NCBI GenBank assembly: GCA_964389375.1
Contig: CAYMDP010000001.1
Coordinates: forward strand, 72,130-136,129
Direction of reading: 5' to 3'
Length of the DNA: 64,000 nucleotides
Source of the DNA: CAYMDP01 sp964389375
Lineage (GTDB): Bacteria; Bdellovibrionota; Bdellovibrionia; Bdellovibrionales; UBA1609
The notes beneath the pieces are model-generated. The model worked only from the letters and a program-made list of their open reading frames with translations, made no database searches and was not told the origin of the DNA. Of the stretch, positions 25,575-34,237 are shown one piece after another. A program made the translations under genes and the position numbers. Position 1 is the stretch's first letter. Each line of letters opens with the position of its first letter.

Positions 25575-26321
25575 TTGAGAATCAAATGTCAGTCCACCTT
25601 AAGGGATCAAAACCGGGCTAAAAACTTTTTTAAAAACAAAGATTCTTATGAAGATCAGCTTTTAAAGGCCCAGATCGACTTGTTGTCGCTGCAGCAAGAG
25701 ATCTTTCGTAAGAAACGTAAAATGATTATTGTCCTCGAGGGAAGCGATACGGCAGGTAAGGGCGGTCTGGTGCGACGGATGGCTCGGCACCTTGATCCTC
25801 GTGCATTTCATGTCTATGGCATCGGCAAGCCTACAGTTGATGAGTTGGATCAACATTACCTTCAACGCTTTTTTGCGCGTTTGCCTCAAGCTGGAGAGAT
25901 TTGCGTTTTTGATCGCAGTTGGTATGGTCGCGTCTTGGTCGAAAGAATTGAGGGCTTTGCTAAGCCGCCACAATGGAAGCGGGCCTATAACGAAATTAAT
26001 AGTTTCGAGAAACTGTTGGCAGATGATGGCATATTGATTCTTAAATACTTAATCGACATTTCTTACTCTGAGCAAGGCCAGCGATTTAAGGAACGCGAAC
26101 AAGATTCACTGAAGTCCTGGAAAATGACCGATGAAGACTATCGCAATCGGAGGAAATGGGACAAATATCAAATGGCCTTCCGAGATATGAGAAAACGAAC
26201 CTCTCCTCGAGCTTCCCCATGGAAGGTCGTTCCGGCCGATAGCAAATGGTTTGCTCGAGTTGAGGTTCTTAGTGACATCACCAGGCGGGCCAATCAGTTT
26301 TTCAAAAAGTTTAAGACTTAG
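25575..26321 (+). CDS. ppk2: Polyphosphate kinase 2 (PPK2 family)
   Basis: 248 residues from TTG 25575, chosen because AAGGAG lies 8 bases upstream and the earlier open frame overlaps the HNH gene. Uses polyphosphate to phosphorylate nucleotides (or the reverse). Walker A EGSDTAGKGG, Walker B FDRSWYGR and lid KSWKMTDEDYRNRRKW are all present, with the substrate loop HVYGIGKPT. The gene lies 16 bp downstream of the HNH gene and may be cotranscribed with it. The sub-class (AMP, ADP or both) cannot be decided by eye. Confidence 0.92.
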   Translation: MRIKCQSTLRDQNRAKNFFKNKDSYEDQLLKAQIDLLSLQQEIFRKKRKMIIVLEGSDTAGKGGLVRRMARHLDPRAFHVYGIGKPTVDELDQHYLQRFFARLPQAGEICVFDRSWYGRVLVERIEGFAKPPQWKRAYNEINSFEKLLADDGILILKYLIDISYSEQGQRFKEREQDSLKSWKMTDEDYRNRRKWDKYQMAFRDMRKRTSPRASPWKVVPADSKWFARVEVLSDITRRANQFFKKFKT

Positions 26322-26773
26322 AGTCAAATAATTGCAGGCGAATAATATTCCAGGATTTGCCTTGCAAAGTGAGTCAACTCCTTTCCTTTCAGATCGCCTA
26401 GAATATTCCCAAAGTATTAATAGTCGAACCGGGCGCAACTCCGTTGCTATTGTTTCTTCCGCCCGGTCAAGCCTATAGAACTTAAGAAGTGCTTGGGGAT
26501 TTGCAAAAAGACCCTTCGCTTTAGCACATGGCACAATCCTTATGGCTTACAGATAGCTGCTATAGGCCTGCACAAAGCTAAAGGTCGGGCGCTTAATCTT
26601 AATCATAAAAATCTAAGTTAATTCATATGTTTATGTATTCTTGCGGGGATCTTAGTTGCCGGACAAGCTTCAGACACATTTCATCATGAATATTCCTCAG
26701 GTGCCCGGCTTTGGTGATTGTGTTAGTTTCGGAATTCATTTGTGGTTTCAGGTTTAGCGCAAGGACGATTTCG
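26322..26773. other. Intergenic region between ppk2 and kdsC, with nested hairpin
   Basis: No gene is supported. ACCGGGCG (26428-26435) pairs perfectly with CGCCCGGT (26460-26467). The 24-nt loop contains GCAACTCCGTTGC, a smaller hairpin that shares GCAACTCCG with the palindromic repeats at 13847 and 25292. It may end ppk2 transcripts. The rest (about 26580-26770) should hold the kdsC promoter, but no convincing hexamers were found. Confidence 0.45.
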
Positions 26774-27277
26774 ATGCAGCAACTAGCACAATTTCACGGA
26801 CTTAAACAGATTAAGGCCCTGGTTTTTGATGTGGACGGGGTTTGGACCGATGGCCGTTTGTGGTTGGGTTCTCAGGGTGAATCCTTTAGGCTTTTTCATA
26901 TTCATGATGGCTACGGAATTAAAATGCTGATTCAGGGCGGGTGGAAGATTGCCATCATCTCGGGCTCAAAATCCCAGGATATTCAGTTAAGAGCTTCCAA
27001 TTTAGGCATTCAGGATATTTTCTTAGGGGTCGAAGATAAATGGCCTGTGTTCGAGTCACTAGTTAAAAAATGGGGTCTCGATTATTCTAAGCAGCTGGCC
27101 TATGCGGGAGACGATGTCTTGGATCTTCCCATTCTTAAGAAGGTAGCCTTTCCGATCGTGGTTCCGAATGCTCACATTGATGTTTTAAAGAATTCTGAAT
27201 TTTATTGCACTCAGCTCGGTGGCGGGTATGGTGCTGTTCGTGAGATTGCTGACTTATTTATTAGAGAATCAAAGTAG
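26774..27277 (+). CDS. kdsC: 3-deoxy-D-manno-octulosonate 8-phosphate phosphatase
   Basis: HAD-superfamily C0 phosphatase that removes phosphate from Kdo-8-P in LPS core synthesis. The start is placed at ATG 26774 (AAGGA eight bases upstream); upstream in-frame codons give a non-family extension. 167 residues with motif I DVDGVWTDGR, motif II SGSKS, the KdsC-typical GVEDKWPVFESLV and motif IV GDDVLDLPILKKV. It lies 13 bp upstream of kdsA, whose product makes its substrate. Confidence 0.93.
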   Translation: MQQLAQFHGLKQIKALVFDVDGVWTDGRLWLGSQGESFRLFHIHDGYGIKMLIQGGWKIAIISGSKSQDIQLRASNLGIQDIFLGVEDKWPVFESLVKKWGLDYSKQLAYAGDDVLDLPILKKVAFPIVVPNAHIDVLKNSEFYCTQLGGGYGAVREIADLFIRESK

Positions 27278-27290
27278 AGGAAGGTTTTAA

Positions 27291-28154
27291 ATGCAGCACT
27301 TTAAAAAGATGGAAAAACCAGTTGTTCTTAAGACTCCGGCTGGCGGTATTTCATTCGGGAACGCCGAAACCTGGACTCTTCTTGCGGGCCCGGACATTAT
27401 CGAAGACGAAGGTTTGGTGCTTGAGGTCGGACAAGAGATTCAAAAAGTTACCAAAGAGCTTGGGATCCCTTGGGTTTTAAAGTGCTCTTATGACAAAGCC
27501 AATCGACAAAGTTTAGGAAGTTTTCGTGGGCCCGGATGGAAGGCTGGATTAAAGCAGCTTGAAAAGATTAAATCTAGTCTTGGCTGTCAGTTGCTGACCG
27601 ACGTTCATGAAACTATTCAGGTTCCCTTTGTGGCAGAAGCCGCAGATATTATCCAAATCCCAGCATTTTTGTGTCGCCAGACAGATTTAATTGTCGAAGC
27701 CGCAAAAACTCAAAAAGTTTTACATATCAAAAAGGGGCAATTCGCAGCTCCTTGGGACATGAAGGCGATTGCAGATAAAGCGGTTCAAGCCGGAAACGAT
27801 AAGATTTTGCTTTGTGAGCGAGGAACAACTTTTGGCTACAACTATTTGATCAACGACATTTTAAGTTTAGTTCATATGCGGGATTTAGGCTTTCCGGTGG
27901 TGATGGATGTCACGCACTCGACCCAGTTACCCGGAGCAGCTGGTGGATCCAGTGGGGGGCGAAGAGATATGATTCCTGCCCTGGCCCGAGCTGCGATGGC
28001 TGTGGGTGTTGATGGGATATTCTTAGAAACTCATCCAGATCCCGATAGTGCGCTTTGTGATGGTCCAACATCTTTGCCACTTAAAGATCTTAAACCGCTT
28101 TTACAAAGCCTTCAGTTAATCTGGAAAACCCACAAAGCAATCCGCGAGCTTTAA
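27291..28154 (+). CDS. kdsA: 3-deoxy-8-phosphooctulonate synthase (Kdo-8-P synthase), variant metal-site residue
   Basis: Condenses PEP with arabinose-5-phosphate. 287 residues with SYDKANR, FRGPGW, TDVHE, IQIPAFLCRQTDL, ERGTTFGYN, DVTHSTQLPG, SGGRR, ETHPDPD and CDGPTSLPL, all expected. The residue that is Cys in metal-dependent enzymes (AGPCAIE) and Asn in metal-independent ones is Asp35 here (LLAGPDIIEDE). Elsewhere the sequence follows the metal-dependent Aquifex type. Shine-Dalgarno AGGAAGG lies before ATG. No kdsB or kdsD is nearby. Confidence 0.94.
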   Translation: MQHFKKMEKPVVLKTPAGGISFGNAETWTLLAGPDIIEDEGLVLEVGQEIQKVTKELGIPWVLKCSYDKANRQSLGSFRGPGWKAGLKQLEKIKSSLGCQLLTDVHETIQVPFVAEAADIIQIPAFLCRQTDLIVEAAKTQKVLHIKKGQFAAPWDMKAIADKAVQAGNDKILLCERGTTFGYNYLINDILSLVHMRDLGFPVVMDVTHSTQLPGAAGGSSGGRRDMIPALARAAMAVGVDGIFLETHPDPDSALCDGPTSLPLKDLKPLLQSLQLIWKTHKAIREL

Positions 28155-28225
28155 GATAGTATAAATGGGCTTGGGACATACCTAAACGAGTCGATTTCTT
28201 TCGGTTTCTGGCCGAGATATTTTAT

Positions 28226-29101
28226 TTATATAAGCTTATTTTGGCGACAGCTTTGCAGAAGCTCTTCGTAGATATGCCGAAGAGCTTGAGATTTAATCTT
28301 ATCCTTATGACAAATTAAAGAAATCTGCGCTTTAACCAAAGCCCCGCTGGTTTGTTTAAGGTTTGAATAGTTGCGGGCCACAGATTGAGGGAGGATGGCG
28401 AGCGCATGATGACTTTCACAAGCTGCCTTAGCGACAAGTTCGTAGCCTCTAATTTGGATCCGCTTCAGTTTGTTAAATTTCTTTAAATGTGCGTTTGAAA
28501 TTTGTGTATCTGGATTAAAAAACAAGTGGGTGGCGAGCTTATCAGGATGGATTTGGTAGGTCGCAAGATAATCAGAACCGATTCGTTTTTGAATCAACTC
28601 AGGACTTTTAATATCTGAGACCACAATCCCAAAATCAATGTCGTTGTCCAAAACCTTTCGGGCGGTCTGGAAAGAGGGAAGATCATGAATTTCAAGTTCA
28701 AGCTGAGGGAATCGTTGACTCAGGTCCAAAATGATTTGTGAAAGATAGAGTTGGCCAAATGAGGAGTGAAGTCCAATCCGAATCATTCCCATTGGTTGAT
28801 CCGTATCATTCAATAAGAGATTAAATTTTTCTTCCCAATGTTTTTTAGTATCTTTTACGGCAAGGTAAAAGCGCTCTCCTTGAGGCGTTAACAATAAACC
28901 CATATTTTTTCGTTGAAAAAGCTTTTGGCCCAAATCCTCTTCGAGTCTTTGGATCGCCTTTGAAAGCCCAGATTGTTGAATTCGCAGCAGCTCAGCAGCC
29001 TTAGAAATATTTAAGGTCTCGGCGACAGTGATAAAGTAAGTCATTTCCTTTTGAAAGGCGTCCACGTACTTGTAACTATCAAATTTGTAAGTCTTAGACA
29101 T
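28226..29101 (-). CDS. LysR-family transcriptional regulator
   Basis: 291 residues. An N-terminal winged HTH at about 20-80 (FITVAETLNISKAAELLRIQQSGLSKAIQRLEEDLGQKLFQR), slightly offset by a ~18-residue extension, is followed by a periplasmic-binding-like effector domain (IRIGLHSSFGQLYLSQIIL, LPSFQTARKVLDNDIDFGIV). It is convergent with kdsA. Its target is not evident; no divergent metabolic gene is adjacent apart from the short 29198 gene. Confidence 0.92.
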   Translation of the reverse strand: MSKTYKFDSYKYVDAFQKEMTYFITVAETLNISKAAELLRIQQSGLSKAIQRLEEDLGQKLFQRKNMGLLLTPQGERFYLAVKDTKKHWEEKFNLLLNDTDQPMGMIRIGLHSSFGQLYLSQIILDLSQRFPQLELEIHDLPSFQTARKVLDNDIDFGIVVSDIKSPELIQKRIGSDYLATYQIHPDKLATHLFFNPDTQISNAHLKKFNKLKRIQIRGYELVAKAACESHHALAILPQSVARNYSNLKQTSGALVKAQISLICHKDKIKSQALRHIYEELLQSCRQNKLI

Positions 29102-29197
29102 ATTCCATCATGGAATATCAGATATTCTTAATTAAGTATAGTTCAGAATTTTGTCTCTTGTTACAAGCAAAGAAGCTACATTTCGCAGGACTGGCTT

Positions 29198-29485
29198 ATG
29201 GTCTTCGAACTAAAGGTTGAAGTAAAAGAACAAATTTGTCCCTTCGGTCGCGGCGAATTTTACTTTTCAGTTTCTCAAAAAGTCACAAATTTTAGCACAG
29301 GGGAAACGGCCCTTGCCGGTTGGATTCCAGCGCGCTATTTAGCAGTGGATCTGGAGGGTCGGATCCTTCTTGATCAAAAAGTGGCCTCTTTCTCTTTTAT
29401 GGACTCTGAGAGAATCCCATTAGGCACCCGCGAGCTGATCATTCAGCTAGATCATTTTAAAACCATTCGTTTAGACCTCAATTAG
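29198..29485 (+). CDS. Small hypothetical protein
   Basis: 95 residues, mostly beta-strand-like (ELKVEVKEQICPFG, FYFSVSQKVTNFSTGE, IIQLDHFKTIRLDLN), with no signal peptide and no recognised domain. It is divergent from the LysR gene, so it may be its target (inference). It has credible codon composition, but the Shine-Dalgarno is poor. Confidence 0.5.
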   Translation: MVFELKVEVKEQICPFGRGEFYFSVSQKVTNFSTGETALAGWIPARYLAVDLEGRILLDQKVASFSFMDSERIPLGTRELIIQLDHFKTIRLDLN

Positions 29486-29604
29486 TCCCGCCCATTCTCC
29501 TGGCCGACCTTTGGAGAGTCAATTTACCAACCAAGGCTTCGGCTGGGATTTCTCTAAAACATGCTACAAATTGTAAAATTAGTTTCACGCTGGAAAAATA
29601 ACGA

Positions 29605-30414
29605 GTGAAATTCTTTAAGAAAAATGGGACAAGAGGGAGTCAGGCCGCATTTGGACCTGTCTATCCACGGATTTTGCCATCGGAGGATGCTTTGGAGCTT
29701 ATTCATAGGGAAGGCCAAGACCTTTACAATCTAGATGGGCGAGGGTCAGTTTTTGAGGACCTAAATCGGTTAGAAGGACTCCTGGTAAATATTGGAGTTC
29801 CCGTGAAAGGCTACACCGTGCAATCTGAATCCGTGTTCTTTAGCCAAACTCCTCAGATCAGAGACTCTGTTTCTGCTCGAGTGGCCCAGTATTTGGAGCT
29901 TATCGAAGAGATATTTGAGAATTTTGAGACTTTGACGCGAGAGTCGGTTTGGGACGAAAAAAAATGCTTAGATATCGCCTTTAGAAACTTTGGAATGTGG
30001 CCCCGTCGTGGAGAGGATTTTGGCTTTATAGAACAGGGATGGATTGTTGAGATTTACAATATGGAAATGAAGCAGATCTATCGTAACTTCGAGTTTATGA
30101 GACAATGCAGTTACGACCTCCTAACATTAGAAACAATAGACTGGGCCGAGCTTTACAAGCGCCCCGAGCACATTATTGAGAAAATGTGGTCTCTTCTGCC
30201 GACTTTGATGGGTACTGATCACACTTTTCCATATGTCGATGTTCCCCCTCACCTAATCCGCGAAAGATACTTGCATCATGATCGAGTGTTTGTGAATAAA
30301 CATAAGTATATTACCCCGCTCTTTGATGCCTCCGGAAGTAAGTGTGGCTTTGTCAACTTTGTCGAATCCACCCCCATGCCTTCTGACTCTGGGAGTTTTG
30401 TTAAGCTGATTTAA
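29605..30414 (+). CDS. Hypothetical protein, unknown
   Basis: GTG start. 269 residues, soluble and acidic, with many aromatic residues and His pairs (DHTFPYVDVPPHLIRERYLHHDRVF). No family recognised. The C-terminal NKHKYITPLFDASGSKCGFVNF could be a small beta domain. It ends 14 bp inside the 3' end of the convergent diiron-oxidase-like gene and is in the same neighbourhood as the GNAT-like gene at 31210, so the three may form one accessory unit. Confidence 0.6.
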   Translation: MKFFKKNGTRGSQAAFGPVYPRILPSEDALELIHREGQDLYNLDGRGSVFEDLNRLEGLLVNIGVPVKGYTVQSESVFFSQTPQIRDSVSARVAQYLELIEEIFENFETLTRESVWDEKKCLDIAFRNFGMWPRRGEDFGFIEQGWIVEIYNMEMKQIYRNFEFMRQCSYDLLTLETIDWAELYKRPEHIIEKMWSLLPTLMGTDHTFPYVDVPPHLIRERYLHHDRVFVNKHKYITPLFDASGSKCGFVNFVESTPMPSDSGSFVKLI

Positions 30415-31060
30415 GTCGCTTTTTCGCGCGGCTTGAAGCTAACACAAGGTCTGCAAGCATTTTCGAGAATATTTCGCAAGAAAGTCGAGCGGTTTTTTCT
30501 ACGATATCTAGGTCCGCCGAACTTCGAGTCTTCAAAAATTCCAGACCCTCTTTGTAGTGGGCCTGATCAAGTAAGCAATGCTCCTCTAAAAAGGATGCTG
30601 CCTTTGGGCCGTGATAGTCCCTAATTAGAGGCAGGTACGGGCTGATCTTCAGAGGGCCGACTGCTTCGAGGGGCACAAAATACCCAAGAAGGGCCATGGG
30701 GCCATGGAAGTCTATATTGTAGTACAGGGTTTGATAGTAACAAGAGGTCAAGGCTCTCTCGGGAAAGTCTTTCAAGTTAAATCCAAGTTGAGAGAGGTCA
30801 TTCTTAGCGAGGATCTCGTGGTTTTTTTCTTCCGAAATGCCTTTTAAGAAAACATTATGGAGTTCAGGGTCCCGAACCGGAGTGCGAACAGCAGCATAGG
30901 CTAAAACTCGCGTTGCATGATCAACATAGTAAAATATCTGAGCTAAAAGATCTCCGTAAAGGTGGCGATTTTCCCAATCTATCGAGCTAATTTGCTTCCC
31001 GATGGACTCCACGCCGGAAAAAATGGCAAGTTCTGTTTTTATGTAAGCTTGATCTGACAT
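30401..31060 (-). CDS. Putative haem-oxygenase-like diiron oxidase (TENA/CADD-like)
   Basis: 219 residues from ATG 31060 (GGGGGAG just upstream; a TTG at 31072 is less likely). All-helical, with an ISEEKNHEILA helix (ExxH), a central Glu in YFVPLEAVGP and EEHCLLDQAHYKEG (HxxxDxxH). This spaced Glu/His/Asp set fits the haem-oxygenase-like diiron oxidase superfamily, whose members include UndA, BesC and chlamydial CADD. The identification is by motif only; a non-catalytic TENA-like protein is the alternative. It is convergent with the 29605 gene and divergent from the GNAT-like gene. Confidence 0.55.
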   Translation of the reverse strand: MSDQAYIKTELAIFSGVESIGKQISSIDWENRHLYGDLLAQIFYYVDHATRVLAYAAVRTPVRDPELHNVFLKGISEEKNHEILAKNDLSQLGFNLKDFPERALTSCYYQTLYYNIDFHGPMALLGYFVPLEAVGPLKISPYLPLIRDYHGPKAASFLEEHCLLDQAHYKEGLEFLKTRSSADLDIVEKTARLSCEIFSKMLADLVLASSRAKKRLKSA

Positions 31061-31209
31061 AGGCTCCCCCAAAGTTAGGTCATCACTCTATCGGATTGAT
31101 TGAATCAATTCCGAATTGCGCCAATGGCTAGTTTTTAAGTTTCTGGACTAATTAAATAATAAATATTTATCTCGGATTGACCGAAACTTCCCAAGACCAG
31201 GGAGGTCCT

Positions 31210-31878
31210 ATGTTAAGCGAACTGCAGTATAAGGTTATTCCTACATTTTCTGCCGACTCCGGAAGGACCCGAGAGCTAGATAAACTGTATCTTACATGGA
31301 AGGCATTTTGGTCGGAAATACTTGGGGATCTTGGTTCTTCTTTAGCACTGGATGATTTTTCAAAATGCCCATATATCGGCTCAATCTGGAGGGGCGACGA
31401 AATTGTCTCGATCCATCTTTACGGACTTTATGATCTAGGCTGCGCATGTTTTCGCGATCAGTCTTATATCTCATCAAATTTTACTGAAAATTTTTTGAGC
31501 CAGGCGAAGATGCAGGGCTTTCGGACAGCAGTGTCATTCGAGTATTTGTCTGTAATGCCTAATTATCAGTCTAATAAAGAACTTCCCATTGCTAGAATTA
31601 CCCTTGGACTTGCATTTGAGATCTACAAAAGCTTAAAGGGAGTCGACATTGCCATTGGGATCACTCGCGACAGTAAGCGAGTCAACGAGATGGTAGAGGA
31701 TTTTGGGTCCGAAATCGTAGAATCGGGCCTGGTGAAAAACGGAGAGGTTTCAAGTTTATCAATGGGTCTAAGATCAAAGCTGAAACGATCCGCCTCGGTC
31801 AATATACAAAATGCAGTAAATGTACTTTGGGCTAATCGGGTAGATGCAAGAATCCAAGAGCAGGTCCTTGCGGCTTAA
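31210..31878 (+). CDS. GNAT-like N-acyltransferase (autoinducer-synthase/FeeM-like fold)
   Basis: ATG 31210 with a strong GGGAGGTCCT upstream; 222 residues. The segment FEYLSVMPNYQSNKELPIAR followed by a helix (ITLGLAFEIYKSLKGVDIAIGITRD) matches the beta4-alpha3 acyl-CoA-binding portion of GNAT-fold N-acyl amino acid or homoserine lactone synthases. The usual R/QxxGxG is not obvious. The C-terminal ~50 residues are basic and helical. The substrate is unknown. It is divergent from the putative diiron oxidase, sharing a 149-bp promoter region. Confidence 0.45.
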   Translation: MLSELQYKVIPTFSADSGRTRELDKLYLTWKAFWSEILGDLGSSLALDDFSKCPYIGSIWRGDEIVSIHLYGLYDLGCACFRDQSYISSNFTENFLSQAKMQGFRTAVSFEYLSVMPNYQSNKELPIARITLGLAFEIYKSLKGVDIAIGITRDSKRVNEMVEDFGSEIVESGLVKNGEVSSLSMGLRSKLKRSASVNIQNAVNVLWANRVDARIQEQVLAA

Positions 31879-32031
31879 GTCAGAAAACAGGCGTGGAAAA
31901 AAGCTGCTCTGAGGCATAAAGCCCCAGTCAAGCCCCATATCGGCGCGACTCTTTAAGTTTTATTTATAAATTTCTTGGCAGGATCGGTTTGAAATGAGAA
32001 ATATAGATTAAGTCTTTTAGAGGTGGTGATC

Positions 32032-32298
32032 ATGGCTTTAGGAAAATTTTTGGCAGACAAGCGGGTTTCTTTAGGTATCACTCAGGCAGATCTTGGCCGA
32101 CGACTTGGTTATTCCAGTGCACAGTTTGTTTCAAATTGGGAGCGTGGGACCTGCTCTCCGCCTCTTCAGGCGATCCCGAAGCTTTGTGAAATTTTAAAAA
32201 TTCCAATGAAAGACATGGTCGAATTGATGACCAAGGCTTACCGGGATCATTTACAAGAAAACCTGTCAGTAAAACGCAAAAAAACTAAGCGGGCCTAA
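32032..32298 (+). CDS. Xre-family helix-turn-helix regulator
   Basis: 88 residues from ATG 32032 with AGAGGTGG upstream. HTH at ~5-60 (KFLADKRVSLGITQADLGRRLGYSSAQFVSNWERGTCSPP) and a basic C-terminal tail (SVKRKKTKRA). A small single-domain DNA-binding protein; target unknown. It is transcribed alone between two divergent-context accessory genes and the sensor kinase. Confidence 0.9.
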   Translation: MALGKFLADKRVSLGITQADLGRRLGYSSAQFVSNWERGTCSPPLQAIPKLCEILKIPMKDMVELMTKAYRDHLQENLSVKRKKTKRA

Positions 32299-32671
32299 TG
32301 GGCCAGGCTTAAGTCCAAAAGACTGGCCGTCGGCCTCTCGCAATTGTGGATCTTCTTCGTATCACCTTATTCATAAGTAGCAGGGACGTTCTAAGTTCGG
32401 AGTCCAGCTAGCAGCAGAAGAAACATCGGAAGTGTTGTTTTTTATGCTTTGATTTAGGCATTTGGGTGCATAGTAGGGCATGTCGAGATAAGTGCCTGAA
32501 AAGTCTGAGGCCAATTCCAATGGCCTTAGAAGTCCTTCTTTTAAAACACTATCAGATCTTGCGAATCCCTCCTCCTGGTTTCACAAAGAGCTTCTGCGTT
32601 AGGTGCGAGCGGGGGGGATTCGGGTCATATTGACCCGGTATTCTAAACATGTTCTGTTTAAGGAGATAGGC
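32299..32671. other. Intergenic region upstream of the CHASE-domain kinase
   Basis: No gene is seen. A short stem GGCCAG (32301-32306)/CTGGCC (32323-32328) sits just after the Xre gene and could be a weak terminator without a T-run. The far end carries AAGGAGA, the Shine-Dalgarno that fixes the kinase start at TTG 32672. Confidence 0.4.
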
Positions 32672-34237
32672 TTGCTAGGAGATGTTTTGCAGCTAAAATC
32701 ATTTTTGAAAATTGGGCGTTTGCCCCTGGCTTCAATGTTGGGCCTGGTGCTATTCGTGTTTGTTGCAGGTGCGGTTTATTTCAGTCTGCAGCAAGAAAGC
32801 GATAAAGCGCGCTCGCAAAAAATGGCCGATACCCTAGTTCAGTACTTTAAAAGCGAAATTCATCACAGAGCCTCGGTTCTTAAGGTCATCGGTGAGCAGC
32901 TTGGAACCTTCGATCAAAAAACCTTTGATCGAGTCGCTAAATCCATCGTCGAAGAATACCCCTATTTTCACGCCATAAACTTTGTTGAGCCCTCGGGAAT
33001 TATTGAGCGGGTCTATCCAAGGGAGCCAAACGTTTTAGCTTTGGGGCAAAAGCTTTTAGATCGGCCAGATGTAAAAGACTATCTAAAAGAATCCGAAGGT
33101 CAGCAAGTTCCCTTTATGTCCCACAGACTGAAAACCTACCAGGGGATTCCGGCTTATACAATGTATGTGCCTTTGAGGGCTGCAGACGGAAAATTTATCG
33201 GCTGGCTGAATGCGGTCGTAGATTTTGATTCTTGGCTTAAGGCTAGCTTTGACCTGCTCAATCTTGGGGATGCGGGATTCTTAATTTCCTGGGAGCACGC
33301 GGACAGTGAACCCCTGTTGGTTGGGGCAAAGGATATTGAGCGTCCCTTTGCGTACTCTTACCAAATCTTAAATCAAAATTTGAGATTCGAAGTTGGGTTT
33401 GAAGGGGACTTAAGTGGTTTTGAAGGGAAAAAGAATTTTTTAATACTTATATTTACCGGGATAATTCTAATCTTAACCGGATTCGTCTTGATCGTTCGGG
33501 CCAGTTTTTCTGAGCAAAGATTGTCCGAGGTCAATGCAAACCTTAAGCTAAAGCAAAGTCTTCTTAGCGCCCTGACCCATGATATTTCAAGTCCATTAAC
33601 AAGCATTGGTTTCATACTTGAATTAAGCGCCGAGCAAAACCAGCCTTTGTCTGATCAGGACAAAACGCGGATTCAAAAATGTATGACTTCTATTGAAGAG
33701 ATGTTAATGGCGACAAAGCTTCTACATTCGAAGGGGAGCAGCCAAATTCTACATATGCTTCGGCCTGTAAAAATCGAGAGTGTTCTTAGTGAGGCCATTT
33801 CTTTAGTTAGAGATCACTTGGAGGCCAAAGGAATTCAAGTTGAAGTAAAACCCTTTGATAAAAATATTTGTGTAATTGCTGAGCCCAGAACCCTTTGCAA
33901 CAATGTTCTCGTCAACCTTTTGACCAATGCAGTTAAGTTTTCTGCTCAGCAATCCAAAATATTTATCAGCCTTGAGCTTGATAAAGATAGAGTTCTTCTT
34001 AAGGTAGAAGACCAAGGAGTGGGCTGGAGTCCAGAACAGTTGAATCGTTTTGCATCAAAGCAGGCATTGGAGAGCACTTTGGGAACAATTGGTGAGCAGG
34101 GCTCTGGTTTGGGAGTTTTTCAGGTACAAAGTTTTATGGAGCTTTATGGAGGCTCTGTCCATATTGAAAATCGTCAACCACAGGGATCTTGTGTCAGGCT
34201 TTGTTTTAAAGCGGCGACAGTGGCCCCAGCCGTTTAA
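32672..34237 (+). CDS. Sensor histidine kinase with extracytoplasmic CHASE domain
   Basis: 521 residues from TTG 32672. TM helix ~22-42; CHASE-like sensor ~50-250 (YPYFHAINFVEPSGIIERVYP, LDRPDVKDYL, IPAYTMYVPL); second TM ~256-278 (LILIFTGIILILTGFVLIV); HisKA with ALTHDISSPLTSIGF (phospho-His); HATPase with NVLVNLLTNAVKFS (N box), DQGVGW and GEQGSGLGVF. It is convergent with the HD-GYP regulator, and their stop codons share TTAA. The cognate regulator is not certain, because that regulator is coupled to a different kinase. Confidence 0.92.
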   Translation: MLGDVLQLKSFLKIGRLPLASMLGLVLFVFVAGAVYFSLQQESDKARSQKMADTLVQYFKSEIHHRASVLKVIGEQLGTFDQKTFDRVAKSIVEEYPYFHAINFVEPSGIIERVYPREPNVLALGQKLLDRPDVKDYLKESEGQQVPFMSHRLKTYQGIPAYTMYVPLRAADGKFIGWLNAVVDFDSWLKASFDLLNLGDAGFLISWEHADSEPLLVGAKDIERPFAYSYQILNQNLRFEVGFEGDLSGFEGKKNFLILIFTGIILILTGFVLIVRASFSEQRLSEVNANLKLKQSLLSALTHDISSPLTSIGFILELSAEQNQPLSDQDKTRIQKCMTSIEEMLMATKLLHSKGSSQILHMLRPVKIESVLSEAISLVRDHLEAKGIQVEVKPFDKNICVIAEPRTLCNNVLVNLLTNAVKFSAQQSKIFISLELDKDRVLLKVEDQGVGWSPEQLNRFASKQALESTLGTIGEQGSGLGVFQVQSFMELYGGSVHIENRQPQGSCVRLCFKAATVAPAV

